A DNA stretch of 64,000 bases from an uncultured Lachnospiraceae bacterium (GCA_934352055.1 CAKRJY010000012.1:1-64000); one strand, 5' to 3'. Shown: positions 50,656 through 59,928, numbered from the stretch's first letter. Notes: a model not told the origin generated them from the sequence alone. Numbers and translations are program-made.

Positions 50656-52800
50656 ATGATGAATATTATTCGGATTTTTACCTCCGATGCGAAGAGACTG
50701 GCAACGAATGTAGTTGCAACGGTTGTTATTATGGGTCTGGCGGTTATTCCTTGTTTATATGCATGGTTTAACATTATCTCCAACTGGGATCCGTATGGAG
50801 AGGCAGCTACCGCTAATTTGAATGTCGTGGTTGCAAGTTGTGACCAGGGAACCGAGATTGAGGGTGTTGAACTGAATGTCGGAAACATGGTGATCAGCAA
50901 TCTGAAGGAAAACAAGACGATTGGCTGGGTATTTGTAGATACCGAAGAAGAGGCTGTTGATGGCGTACAGAGTGGAGATTATTACGCTGCGCTTGTGATT
51001 GACGAATCTTTTTCAGAGGATTTGATAAGCTTCCTTGGTGGAAATATTGAAAATCCAAAGATTACATATTATGAGAATGAGAAAAAGAATGCGATAGCAC
51101 CAAAGATTACCGGTAAGGTAAAAACAACCGTGCAGGAAGAAATCAATAGTGCCTTCGTATCTACTATGGCACAGGCACTTCTCAGCATGAGTGAATATGT
51201 TGTGACAGATAACACAGGAAATGGCAATTTTACGGATGCTGTCAAAAACAAACTCAATGATATGGATGCAGATTTAAATACCTATATCACAATTATTGAT
51301 TCCTATATTGCGATTATTGATTCTGCAAACAGTCTGATGGATGCGACAAATTCGGTGACAGATCAGTTAGATTCTATTATGCAGGCAGGCAGAAGCATGG
51401 CAAATAGTGCAGATTCTGCAGCAGATGCGGCGGATGGCAGTATTGATACCGTTTCGGATATGGTGTCCGTGAATCTTGATGATATATTAAAGCAGATTGA
51501 TAATATGGCAGGTGCCGTGGATAATGTGCTGAATAAAGTAGACCATACCAGTACAGGAATGGGGGATCAGATTGATTCTATCAAACTTGCTGTGGATGCA
51601 TTACAGAAGAGTTTTAACAGTGCAGTCGATGGTATGACGGCAACAAACCCAACAATCCAGAACCAGCAGGCAGCAATCAATGCCGACTTTGATAAAATTC
51701 AGGCAGATTTAGATGCGTTAAAGGCAGCATCTGATAAGACGACTACAGATTCCAATGCAATTTCGGATACTTTGCATGCCGATTTTGATAATTGTAAAAA
51801 CAGTGTAGAAGCGTTGAAGCGTACATATAAAGATACCGTTGATCCGCAATTGAATTCTACGATGAATGCAATACAGAGCTCGATCAGTGAAGTACAAAAG
51901 ATGTTAAATTTCTCTAGTGACAGCATTAAGGATGTATCATCTGCGCTTGACAGTTATCCGGATATGATGTCTTTTGGCAAAGATAAGCTGGTGGAGACAA
52001 GAGATGACGCCATTCATATGGAGAGTAAATTACAGGATTTGATTGCTGATATGGATGACATCGAATCGAATGATCAGTACAATATCCTGATGTCTTTGAT
52101 TGAATCAGATCCGGACGTGATTGCAGATTTCATATCGAGTCCGGTAAATCTGGATCAGGAACCGATTTATGAGATGAAGAATAACGGATCAGCGACAGCA
52201 CCATTTTATGTGATTTTGTCCATCTGGTTTGGTGCATTGATTCTGATTGCTATCATGCATACCGGTTTAAAAACAAATCCGGGATGTCGCAATCTGCGTA
52301 ATTGGCAAAAGTTCTTCGGAAGATATATTGTGTTTTATCTGATTGGTCAGCTGCAGACGGTGATTACTGTATTGGGATGTATTTTGTATGTCGGTATTCA
52401 GTGTGAGCATCCTCTGATGTTCTGGTTTGCAGCATCCTTTACCAGTTTTACATTTACACTATTTATGTATTCGCTGGCGTATGCATTTGGTAATGTCGGT
52501 GAGGCACTAGCTGTTGTACTGATGGTTATTCAGGTCGCAGGAAGTGGTGGTACATTCCCGGTAGAAGTTCTGCCGAAGGTATTCCAGTATCTGTATCAAT
52601 ATATGCCGTTCGCACATGGTATGAATGCGCTGCGAGAGGCAATTGCCGGAACGCATGGCAATGATTATTGGATGTATTTGACAGAAATGTCAGCCTATAT
52701 TGGTGTGGCACTACTGTTTGGTCTTGTCATCAGCATTCCATGTAAGCGGTTAAATGAAAAAATCGAAGCAAGCAAAGAGAGAACGGATTTGCTTTTGTAA
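50656..52800 (+). CDS. YhgE/Pip-family membrane protein, copy 2
   Basis: The 714-residue paralogue of the gene at 48021 has the same layout: a first membrane segment ending YAWFNIISNWDPYG, a long external region with coiled-coil stretches (about 195-460) including a Ser/Ala/Asp-rich part (ADSAADAADGS), and five C-terminal membrane segments with FPVEVLPKVFQYLYQYMPFAH. The differing central coils suggest the two copies may form a heteromer. AGGAGG precedes tandem ATGs. The operon is closed by the hairpin of an IS end 38 bases downstream. Confidence 0.92.
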   Translation: MMNIIRIFTSDAKRLATNVVATVVIMGLAVIPCLYAWFNIISNWDPYGEAATANLNVVVASCDQGTEIEGVELNVGNMVISNLKENKTIGWVFVDTEEEAVDGVQSGDYYAALVIDESFSEDLISFLGGNIENPKITYYENEKKNAIAPKITGKVKTTVQEEINSAFVSTMAQALLSMSEYVVTDNTGNGNFTDAVKNKLNDMDADLNTYITIIDSYIAIIDSANSLMDATNSVTDQLDSIMQAGRSMANSADSAADAADGSIDTVSDMVSVNLDDILKQIDNMAGAVDNVLNKVDHTSTGMGDQIDSIKLAVDALQKSFNSAVDGMTATNPTIQNQQAAINADFDKIQADLDALKAASDKTTTDSNAISDTLHADFDNCKNSVEALKRTYKDTVDPQLNSTMNAIQSSISEVQKMLNFSSDSIKDVSSALDSYPDMMSFGKDKLVETRDDAIHMESKLQDLIADMDDIESNDQYNILMSLIESDPDVIADFISSPVNLDQEPIYEMKNNGSATAPFYVILSIWFGALILIAIMHTGLKTNPGCRNLRNWQKFFGRYIVFYLIGQLQTVITVLGCILYVGIQCEHPLMFWFAASFTSFTFTLFMYSLAYAFGNVGEALAVVLMVIQVAGSGGTFPVEVLPKVFQYLYQYMPFAHGMNALREAIAGTHGNDYWMYLTEMSAYIGVALLFGLVISIPCKRLNEKIEASKERTDLLL

Positions 52801-52837
52801 AATGAGAGTATAAATGCCTATAGAATAGGGCAGACGT

Positions 52838-52908
52838 TGTACCGACCCCAAAAAGTTAGACAGAAACATCTAACTAAGGGGTCGGTATTTTTATGGCGAA
52901 ATATTCGT
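52838..52908 (+). mobile_element. Remnant of an IS3-family (IS150-like) left end
   Basis: TGTACCGACCCC followed by AAAAAGTTAGACA matches the terminal repeat I know from IS150-type elements. The inner hairpin (AGTTAGA...TCTAACT and ACCGACCCC...GGGGTCGGT) and the first codons of orfA, MAKYS (52893-52907), follow; the frame then diverges and stops at 52931. No transposase body or right end remains. The hairpin is followed by ATTTTT and can act as terminator for the YhgE operon. Confidence 0.65.
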
Positions 52909-52992
52909 TGGATATACTTTACAAAAAATGAATCCTGTGTTAAATTGATAATAGTTACTGATTTAGAAAACAGAATCAGAAAGGAAAAAACT

Positions 52993-53397
52993 ATGAAGAC
53001 TTTGAACTATAGCAGGCAGAGAGAAGCTATTTATAATTACCTGCTTTCGACAAAGACACATCCTACGGCAGAAGCGGTATATCAAGTGGTTCAGCGGGAT
53101 TACCCAAAGATTAGTCTTGCTACGGTATATCGGAATCTGGCGCTTTTGGAAGAGACAGGTCAAGTGCAGAGAATACCATGTAATGATGCTAAGGATCATT
53201 ATGATGCAAATATTATGGAGCATCCACACTTTGTCTGCAATTCCTGCAACTGTGTTTTAGATTTGGAGATGGATAATCTGGAATTCCTGCATACCCTTGC
53301 AAATCAAGGGTTTGAAGGGGAAATTGAGCAGAGTCAGGTGGTTTTCTTTGGAAAATGTCCAGAATGTGCAAAAAATAAAAATAATAATAATTCCTAA
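52993..53397 (+). CDS. Fur/PerR-family transcriptional regulator
   Basis: The 134-residue protein has the Fur winged helix (YSRQREAIYNYLLSTKTHPT, SLATVYRNLALLEETGQV). A C-terminal domain has the structural zinc cysteines C82/C85 (CNSC) and C122/C125 (CPEC) and the HPHFVC ligand region. The sequence and the adjacent rubrerythrin gene favour a peroxide-sensing PerR role over iron regulation. AAAGGAAAAAA precedes the start at 52993; the frame is open up to 52837 through the IS remnant, which is not part of the gene. A weak PerR-box-like sequence lies at 52946-52960. Confidence 0.9.
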   Translation: MKTLNYSRQREAIYNYLLSTKTHPTAEAVYQVVQRDYPKISLATVYRNLALLEETGQVQRIPCNDAKDHYDANIMEHPHFVCNSCNCVLDLEMDNLEFLHTLANQGFEGEIEQSQVVFFGKCPECAKNKNNNNS

Positions 53398-53404
53398 TTT
53401 TCTA

Positions 53405-53433
53405 TTGACAATCTTTTTTCCAGGTGTTATATT
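53405..53433 (+). promoter_or_regulatory. Promoter of reverse rubrerythrin
   Basis: TTGACA (53405-53410), a 17-base spacer and TATATT (53428-53433) with TG extension. Confidence 0.85.
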
Positions 53434-53500
53434 AAAACCACCGAAAGGGAAACTATATAAGTATTAATAAATCACATAAGTAGAAAAGGAGAACAAGATT

Positions 53501-54091
53501 ATGGCAAAATTTGTATGTAGTGTTTGTGGTTATGTTTATGAAGGCGAGCAGCCACCAGAGGAATGTCCAGTATGTCACGTAGGTGCTGACAAGTTCAAGG
53601 AAGTAAAAGACGGCGATATGTCACTTGCTGCAGAGCATGAATATGGCGTATATGCTAAGACAGTAAAGAACAACGCTGATATCAGTGATGAAGATAAGAA
53701 ATATATCTTTGAGCAGTTAAAGGCAAACTTTGAAGGTGAATGCTCAGAAGTTGGTATGTATCTTTGCATGGCTCGTATTGCTCATCGTGAGGGATATCCT
53801 GAAATCGGACTTTACTGGGAGAAGGCAGCATACGAAGAAGCAGAACATGCTGCAAAATTCGCAGAGTTGTTAGGTGAGGATCTTGAGCCAAATATGAAGG
53901 CTACAACAAAGGACAACCTTGCTTGGAGAGTTGATTGTGAGTTTGGAGCTACTGCTGGTAAGTTTGACCTTGCAAAATGTGCTAAGATGAACAACCTTGA
54001 TGCAATCCATGATACCGTTCATGAGATGGCTCGTGATGAGGCTAGACATGGAAAAGCTCTTAAGGGATTACTTGAGAGATACTTCGGATAA
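53501..54091 (+). CDS. Reverse rubrerythrin (peroxide-reducing diiron protein)
   Basis: The 196-residue protein places the rubredoxin domain first (FVCSVCGYVYEG with C6/C9 and CPVC with C22/C25). The ferritin-like diiron domain follows (FEGECSEVGMYLCMARIAHREG, EEAEHAAKFAELLGE, VHEMARDEARHGKALKGLL). This is the reverse order known from Clostridium acetobutylicum revRbr, an NADH-linked H2O2/O2 scavenger in the cytoplasm of anaerobes. It has a strong promoter and terminator and lies behind a PerR-type regulator, its likely controller. AAAAGGAG precedes the start. Confidence 0.95.
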   Translation: MAKFVCSVCGYVYEGEQPPEECPVCHVGADKFKEVKDGDMSLAAEHEYGVYAKTVKNNADISDEDKKYIFEQLKANFEGECSEVGMYLCMARIAHREGYPEIGLYWEKAAYEEAEHAAKFAELLGEDLEPNMKATTKDNLAWRVDCEFGATAGKFDLAKCAKMNNLDAIHDTVHEMARDEARHGKALKGLLERYFG

Positions 54092-54118
54092 GCTGTATCA
54101 AATAAATAAGATATCTAA

Positions 54119-54158
54119 GGCGACAGAGAACGTGAAATCGTTCTTTGTCGTCTTTTTT
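54119..54158 (+). terminator. Terminator of reverse rubrerythrin
   Basis: GGCGACAGAGAACG (54119-54132) and CGTTCTTTGTCGTC (54139-54152) pair with G-U pairs and a 6-base loop, followed by TTTTTT. Confidence 0.9.
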
Positions 54159-54227
54159 CGACAGTAACGATTCGACAAAATATTTACATTAAAATGGTAT
54201 GTAAAATGTACAGGATATGGAGGAAAG

Positions 54228-54596
54228 ATGATGAATATAAAAGAATGCTATGCATGTATTGGAGCAAATTGGCAGGAGGTGTATGAACGGTTTGGTGGCA
54301 ATGAAGCGATTGTAAAGAAATTTGCCATTAAGTTTTTGGAGGATCCGAGTTTTCATGACATGAAAGAAGCGGTTGCCGAGGGAGATACAGACCGTGCATT
54401 TCGTGCAGCACATACATTAAAGGGCATTTGTATTAATCTTGGTTTTTCAGACCTTTACCGGACAAGTTATGATATTACAGAAATCTTTCGTGGTGGCACG
54501 ATGGATGGCGCGGAAGAGCTGATGGATGCAATGGAAGCACAGTATCAGATGATTGTGGAAGCAGTGACACAGGTGCGTGAAGAAGAGTCTGTGTAA
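54228..54596 (+). CDS. Stand-alone histidine phosphotransfer (HPt) protein
   Basis: The 122-residue helical-bundle protein has FVK-type helices and the phospho-acceptor motif RAAHTLKGICINLGF, with His62 as the expected phosphorylated residue. No other domain is attached. In hybrid-kinase relays HPt proteins move phosphate from one receiver to another; the hybrid kinase two genes downstream is the obvious partner. GGAGG precedes two tandem ATGs (54228 and 54231); the second has the better spacing. Confidence 0.9.
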   Translation: MMNIKECYACIGANWQEVYERFGGNEAIVKKFAIKFLEDPSFHDMKEAVAEGDTDRAFRAAHTLKGICINLGFSDLYRTSYDITEIFRGGTMDGAEELMDAMEAQYQMIVEAVTQVREEESV

Positions 54597-54644
54597 GTTA
54601 TATAACGTCAGGAAGGATATAGGGAGATCGTGTAATAAGTAGTT

Positions 54645-55454
54645 ATGGTGAGAATAGCATGGAGAAAAGTTGTTGCAATAAGCCTGGTCATGCTTATAAC
54701 AATGACAGGTTGTGGAAAAGCGACAACATCCACGGAAGAAAAATTGCCACAGATCGTTGTAGGGAGTGATGATTACAAACCATATAATTATGAAGATGAT
54801 AATGGTAATATGGCGGGAATCGATGTTGAGATGGCAACAAACGCGTTTCATCGGATGGGATATGATGTGGTTTTTCGCAAGATTATATGGGAGAAGAAGG
54901 ACGAATACCTAAAAAGTGGCGAGATTGATTGTCTGTGGGGGAGTTTTACCATGACAGAGCGGGAAAACGCATATACCTGGGCAGGACCATATTTGAATAG
55001 CCGTCAGGTCGTTGTTGTTCGGGCAAATAGTGGTATTCGTACGTTACAGGATTTGGAAGGAAAACGTTTTGCAGTACAGGTATCTTCCAAACCGGATGAA
55101 GTTTTATTAAATCATGAGGATGCAAGAATCCCGGAAGTAGATGAGATTTATTGTTTTTCTACATTAGATGAAGTTTATGCATGTATGCGTAAAGGATATT
55201 GTGATGCAATTGCAGGTCACGAGAGTGCACTGCGTCTTTTTATGGACTCTCTGCCAAATGAATTTTATATGTTGGAAGAAAGCCTATACAAATCAGAATT
55301 GGGTGTTGCCTTTGAAAAAGGAACACATGAAGAACTGGCAAATGAGCTATCGAAAACGATGCAGCAAATGCGTCAGGATGGGACGACAGAACGCATATTA
55401 GAAAAATATGGTATAAACACAGATTGCGCATGGAGCGATGCATATGCAGAGTAA
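54645..55454 (+). CDS. Solute-binding lipoprotein, family 3 (amino-acid type)
   Basis: The 269-residue protein begins with a basic n-region and hydrophobic stretch leading to the lipobox MTGC (about 20-23), so it is exported and lipid-anchored. The mature part is a family 3 periplasmic-binding fold: IVVGSDDYKPYNYEDDNGNM, GIDVEMATNAFHRMGY, WGSFTMTERE, LEGKRFAVQVSS and a closing LEKYGI. There is no ABC permease nearby; its end overlaps the start of the hybrid kinase gene, so it is more likely the ligand sensor of that kinase. The ribosome site is weak. Confidence 0.88.
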   Translation: MVRIAWRKVVAISLVMLITMTGCGKATTSTEEKLPQIVVGSDDYKPYNYEDDNGNMAGIDVEMATNAFHRMGYDVVFRKIIWEKKDEYLKSGEIDCLWGSFTMTERENAYTWAGPYLNSRQVVVVRANSGIRTLQDLEGKRFAVQVSSKPDEVLLNHEDARIPEVDEIYCFSTLDEVYACMRKGYCDAIAGHESALRLFMDSLPNEFYMLEESLYKSELGVAFEKGTHEELANELSKTMQQMRQDGTTERILEKYGINTDCAWSDAYAE

Positions 55455-57969
55455 AAAACGGAGAAAAAAGAAAGAAACCAGTTTAAGACGTATTCTTCTG
55501 ATGATAGGGATTGCGTTGAGTCTGCTAAGTGGTGTTGTGACGCTGCAAGGCGATAAGCTAAATCTGTACCGTATATTAAATGAAAGTTTTGATACCATAG
55601 CATACCGCATAGCGTGTTTTCATAATTATGAAGTGGCAGACCGTACAAAAAGCGAAGTGCGTTTGTTAGATAAAGCAAAGGAACTGAGCCGTTGCCTGGG
55701 GCATGGGGAAGCATTGCAGCCACTTTTAGAGGAATATGCTTATGAACAGCGCTTGGATGGTATTTTGATTACCGATCAAAATAATGAGCCTTGTTGCGTG
55801 TGGGGGAATATCAGTACAGACATTTGGGATGAATTTATAAATAATGATGCGTCTTACGCAGCTTCTCTGGATCCTAAAAATTCGTATGCCACACGCATGA
55901 AGATAGGGGAACAGACATATGATTTTGCAATTGTCTCCCGTCAGGATAAAGCGGGGTGCGTTGCTGTTGTTTCTCGTAAAGAAGAGATAGCCGCGAAAGA
56001 TGAAATTTGCTTGGAAACACTTTTAGATGATCAGATTTTTGGATTGAATGGAATTGTAAGTATTGCCTATCATGATCAGATTGTGAGTACCAATGTAGAA
56101 GAATTAAAAGGCAAGATGGTGCAGGAAGAATTCAATATAAAAGAAAAAAAGGATACACATGAAGGGCGGGAATCAATAACGCGTCTGCTCTGGAAGGGAA
56201 AGCATCTGTGTGGGAGCATCCGTCGTGTGGAAGGTTATGATGTGTATGTTTTTTTCCCAGAAAAAAGCGTGTATAAAACAGTCATTATAACGCAATGTTT
56301 TGGTGCTATTTTATATGCTATGGTCTGTCATCTTTTTTTATATCTCCGCTATCAGCAGGAACAAAAGGATCGGGAGAAAAACGCGGAACAGCTGCGTACC
56401 ATTCGTTCTATCAGTCGAATTTACACATTTGTGCTTTTGATTGATTTCAGTACAGATTGCTGGAAAACGGTGAAATCCGTGGAATATCTGGGAAATATAG
56501 CAGGACATGGCTGTGATGTTTCCATGATGTTAAGAAATTATGCATCTCTTGTCTTAGACATGTCTGAGCAGGAGGCATTTTTGCAGTTTTCAAATGTGGA
56601 AGACATGGATGAAAGAATTGCAGGAAATAATTATATTTGCACTATCATGCAGACACAAAATGGTAAATGGAATCAACTTATGTTTGTGCCGCAGAAATAT
56701 GATCATGAGGGGAAATTACAGGAAGTTTTATTTGTGTGCCGCGATGTTACAGCGGATAAAATGCTGGAGCTGCAATATCAGAACAGCTTGCGAAAGTCGG
56801 TAGAAGATGCAGAACGCGCCAGTATAGCAAAGACAGATTTTTTGCGTCGCATGAGTCATGATATTCGTACACCGATCAATGGCATCAAGGGAATGATTGA
56901 AATTAGCCGGTATTATGCGAAGGATGAGAATAAACAGGAGGAATGCCGCGCGAAAATCATGAGTGCGGCCAGTTTTTTACTTGATCTGGTAAATAATGTG
57001 CTGGATATGAATAAATTAGAGTCCGGTGAAGTGCGGCTGGAAAAAAAGCAGTTTCATTTATTGGACTTGTTTCGCGAAACGATATTACTTGTGGAAATGC
57101 AGGCTGTGGAGCGTAATGTAGCATTACAAGTGGAAATATGCGAGGGAGAGCATTGGGATGTGATGGGAAGTCCTGTGCATTTACGCCAGGTTTTACAGAA
57201 TATTATAAGCAATGCCGTTAAATATAATCGTGCAGGCGGTTCCGTTTCGGTGCGGGTGCAGGAAATCGCATCTACGGAACAGACGGCGACCTTCGAGTTT
57301 GTTTGTCAGGACACCGGAATAGGCATGTCGGAGGAATTCCAAAAGCGGGCATTTGAACCGTTTGCGCAGGAGGACGCCTCTGCAAGAACTTCCTATGCCG
57401 GAACAGGACTGGGACTTTCGATTGCAAAAGAGCTGACAGAGAAAATGGGGGGAAGTATTCATTTTGTCAGCGAGCCTGGAAAAGGAACAACCTTTACGAT
57501 TCAGTTTTGTTTTCAAAAAGCAGAGCATGTGGAAACAATGGAAATTGCAGATTCGGATAATCTTCGACTGGATGGCGTACATCTGCTTCTGGTGGAGGAC
57601 AATGATCTGAATATGGAAATTGCAGAGTTTATCCTGAAAAATGCAGGTGCTGATGTGACAAAAGCCTGGAATGGAAAGGAAGCTGTTGATTGTTTTATGG
57701 AAACAGAAGAAGGCACATATGATGTAATTTTAATGGATATCATGATGCCAATTATGGATGGTTTAGAAGCAACGCGACACATTCGTTCCATGGAACGCAA
57801 AGATGCAAAGAAAATACCGATTTTTGCGATGACTGCAAATGCGTTTAGTGATGATAAAGAACGAAGTCTTCAGGCTGGAATGAATGAACATGTGTCAAAG
57901 CCAATCGAAGAAAAACAATTGATTCGTTATATCAGAAAATATGTAACAAATCATAAAGCATGTATGTAA
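55438..57969 (+). CDS. Hybrid sensor histidine kinase/response regulator
   Basis: The 843-residue protein has a basic N-terminus, membrane segments near 18-37 and 281-303 with a 240-residue external sensor between, and a cytoplasmic PAS-like region (about 320-445). HisKA carries MSHDIRTPINGI (His474), and HATPase_c has QNIISNAVKYN, DTGIGM and GTGLGLSIAKEL. A C-terminal receiver has VEDNDLNMEIAE and phospho-acceptor Asp767 (LMDIMMP). It overlaps the lipoprotein gene by 17 bases (or 11 from ATG55444), implying coupled translation. No output regulator is encoded nearby. Confidence 0.94.
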   Translation: MHMQSKKRRKKKETSLRRILLMIGIALSLLSGVVTLQGDKLNLYRILNESFDTIAYRIACFHNYEVADRTKSEVRLLDKAKELSRCLGHGEALQPLLEEYAYEQRLDGILITDQNNEPCCVWGNISTDIWDEFINNDASYAASLDPKNSYATRMKIGEQTYDFAIVSRQDKAGCVAVVSRKEEIAAKDEICLETLLDDQIFGLNGIVSIAYHDQIVSTNVEELKGKMVQEEFNIKEKKDTHEGRESITRLLWKGKHLCGSIRRVEGYDVYVFFPEKSVYKTVIITQCFGAILYAMVCHLFLYLRYQQEQKDREKNAEQLRTIRSISRIYTFVLLIDFSTDCWKTVKSVEYLGNIAGHGCDVSMMLRNYASLVLDMSEQEAFLQFSNVEDMDERIAGNNYICTIMQTQNGKWNQLMFVPQKYDHEGKLQEVLFVCRDVTADKMLELQYQNSLRKSVEDAERASIAKTDFLRRMSHDIRTPINGIKGMIEISRYYAKDENKQEECRAKIMSAASFLLDLVNNVLDMNKLESGEVRLEKKQFHLLDLFRETILLVEMQAVERNVALQVEICEGEHWDVMGSPVHLRQVLQNIISNAVKYNRAGGSVSVRVQEIASTEQTATFEFVCQDTGIGMSEEFQKRAFEPFAQEDASARTSYAGTGLGLSIAKELTEKMGGSIHFVSEPGKGTTFTIQFCFQKAEHVETMEIADSDNLRLDGVHLLLVEDNDLNMEIAEFILKNAGADVTKAWNGKEAVDCFMETEEGTYDVILMDIMMPIMDGLEATRHIRSMERKDAKKIPIFAMTANAFSDDKERSLQAGMNEHVSKPIEEKQLIRYIRKYVTNHKACM

Positions 57970-57972
57970 ATG

Positions 57973-58014
57973 AAAACCAGTTCCGACAGTAATAATCGGA
58001 ACTGGTTTTTTGGA
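57973..58014. terminator. Terminator after the hybrid kinase
   Basis: AAAACCAGTTCCGA (57973-57986) and TCGGAACTGGTTTT (57996-58009) form a 14-bp perfect stem with a 9-base loop and T run. It can also serve the converging oleate hydratase gene. Confidence 0.95.
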
Positions 58015-58033
58015 TTTGTTAGGAAATATGGAT

Positions 58034-59827
58034 CTATTCGATCAAGCCGCTGTTTTTCAGCAGTATCTCGACGTCGGTACCCTTTACTTTTTTCAGCAGT
58101 AATTTTAATGCTTCTTTTTCTTTAAAGGAAAGTTTTACATCGGTAATTGGTTTTTTATCGATGGCATAGTAGCATGCACGCAACAACTCACGCACATCAT
58201 ACTTGCTTCCCCATACTTCAGGAACTCCGCGGTCAATGTCAAGGAGCGTGTAAACAGATTCCATACCGGTACGCATAGAGTATTCAATGGTAAAGATGGT
58301 ATCTCTTGGTGTTTCGGTAAACTGTCCAAGGAATGCAAAGTTTACTGCTCCGTCAGGAACGACCTTTGGACGATCCGCATTCTTTCTTGGCTGGAAGAAA
58401 GCATTGATAAATGGCATAAAGCATGTTGTTGTATTGCAGGCATTTTCTGCAAGGTCAGGAATTTCTTTTGGATCTATGCCAATGTGGTACAGCCATTCTT
58501 CGCAGACTTCCATACCTGTGCAATCGCGCATAGGCTTCTTTACATAATTACCTTCTTTGTTCGTGCTAAGAGAATAAAGCCATACGAGAACCATGTTTTT
58601 ATCCTGTGCCTTAAATTGTGGCTGACGGTTGATAGTCCATGATAAATACCAGTTATCGGTACTGTCTTTTACTGTGACAATACCACCGGTTGTAACTTTT
58701 CCGTCTCTTGGATCACGTTTGCAGATATCCATAATCTTTCCAATGATTTTTTCATCAGAAGTAGCAACGGTTGCACTCATCCAGTTTGTTGCTTCGTAAT
58801 TATCACAGAAGTTATCCGGATTACCAAATTCGCCATGTTTTGCCTGCTTTGCAATATTTTTCCAGAGGTTCCAGGACTCGCCAGAACCATCTTTTACCTT
58901 AGAAAGGTCCGGAGCGGTATGTTGATCACCATAGCAGCTTGTGTCGGTACAGCATCCGTTTGTGATAAATACAAGATCATCTTCTACCAGGTCTAAAGAT
59001 TGTTCTTTTCCATCTTTGATATAAATAATCTGGCGGGCAATCTTCTTGTCTCCTACGGTGTCAATGATGACGTTTTGTACATTCATACCATAGTCAATCT
59101 GAACACCATGTGATGTCAGATAATTTACAAGTGGCATAATCAGACTTTCATACTGATTGTATTTTGTAAAACGAAGTGCACTGAAATCCGGAAGTCCGTC
59201 GATGTGATGTACATAACGGCATAAGTAACGTTTCATTTCCAAAGCACTTGACCAGCGCTGGAAAGCGAACATGGTCTGCCAATAAAGCCAGAAATTCGTG
59301 TCCCAGAAAGAATCTGGAAGGATATCAGAAATCTTTTTGTTTTCCAATTCCTTTTCCGGTGTAATGAAAAGTTTGGAAAGAGCCTGTGCGCTGTCTCGAT
59401 CTAAGCAGAATTTTTTGTCGGTGTGTGCATCTTCTCCGCGATTTACGGTAGCACGGCAAAGAGAGTAGTTTGGATCATGCTTGTTAAGCCAGTAATATTC
59501 ATCCAATACAGAAATATTTGGATTTTCAATGGATGGAACATCACGGAACATATCCCACATAACTTCAAAGTGGTTATCCATTTCACGACCGCCTCTCATA
59601 AAGAAGCCCTTGGTGATATCTTTTCTGCCGTCACAGCTTCCACCGGCAAGGTCTAGTTTTTCCAAAAGATGGATATGACCACCATCCATCTGTCCATCAC
59701 GTACAAGATAAAAGGCAGCTGTTAAGCCTGCAAGTCCTGTTCCGATGATATATGCTGATTTCTTTTCTACACCCTCCGGTTTTTCCGGATGTGCGAATGA
59801 TTCATAAGTTCCTGCTGAGTAATACAT
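58034..59827 (-). CDS. ohyA: Oleate hydratase
   Basis: This FAD-containing enzyme (myosin-cross-reactive antigen family) adds water to the cis-9 double bond of oleate and related fatty acids. The 597 residues show the FAD motif AYIIGTGLAGLTAAF, EKLDLAGGSCDG, the catalytic loop RGGREMDNHFE, WQTMFAFQRWSSALE and, near the end, FLGQFTETPRDTIFT with EYSMRTGMESVY. The start at 59827 has AAAGGAGG before it; the frame is open 32 codons further through the upstream terminator. It lies behind a TetR regulator. In gut anaerobes it detoxifies unsaturated fatty acids. Confidence 0.96.
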   Translation of the reverse strand: MYYSAGTYESFAHPEKPEGVEKKSAYIIGTGLAGLTAAFYLVRDGQMDGGHIHLLEKLDLAGGSCDGRKDITKGFFMRGGREMDNHFEVMWDMFRDVPSIENPNISVLDEYYWLNKHDPNYSLCRATVNRGEDAHTDKKFCLDRDSAQALSKLFITPEKELENKKISDILPDSFWDTNFWLYWQTMFAFQRWSSALEMKRYLCRYVHHIDGLPDFSALRFTKYNQYESLIMPLVNYLTSHGVQIDYGMNVQNVIIDTVGDKKIARQIIYIKDGKEQSLDLVEDDLVFITNGCCTDTSCYGDQHTAPDLSKVKDGSGESWNLWKNIAKQAKHGEFGNPDNFCDNYEATNWMSATVATSDEKIIGKIMDICKRDPRDGKVTTGGIVTVKDSTDNWYLSWTINRQPQFKAQDKNMVLVWLYSLSTNKEGNYVKKPMRDCTGMEVCEEWLYHIGIDPKEIPDLAENACNTTTCFMPFINAFFQPRKNADRPKVVPDGAVNFAFLGQFTETPRDTIFTIEYSMRTGMESVYTLLDIDRGVPEVWGSKYDVRELLRACYYAIDKKPITDVKLSFKEKEALKLLLKKVKGTDVEILLKNSGLIE

Positions 59828-59900
59828 AATAATGACCTCCTTTATTCTTTGTATCCGTAGTATAGTCTGTTCAAAGGAAAAGGAAAATAAACAAAAAAAG

Positions 59901-59928
59901 ACCCATGATAATATTTTTATCATGAGCC
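59901..59928 (-). terminator. Terminator between tetR and ohyA
   Basis: On the minus strand GGCTCATGATAA and TTATCATGGGT form a stem around AAATA, followed by CTTTTTTTG. It ends the nrdG-GNAT-tetR transcript before ohyA. Confidence 0.85.
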
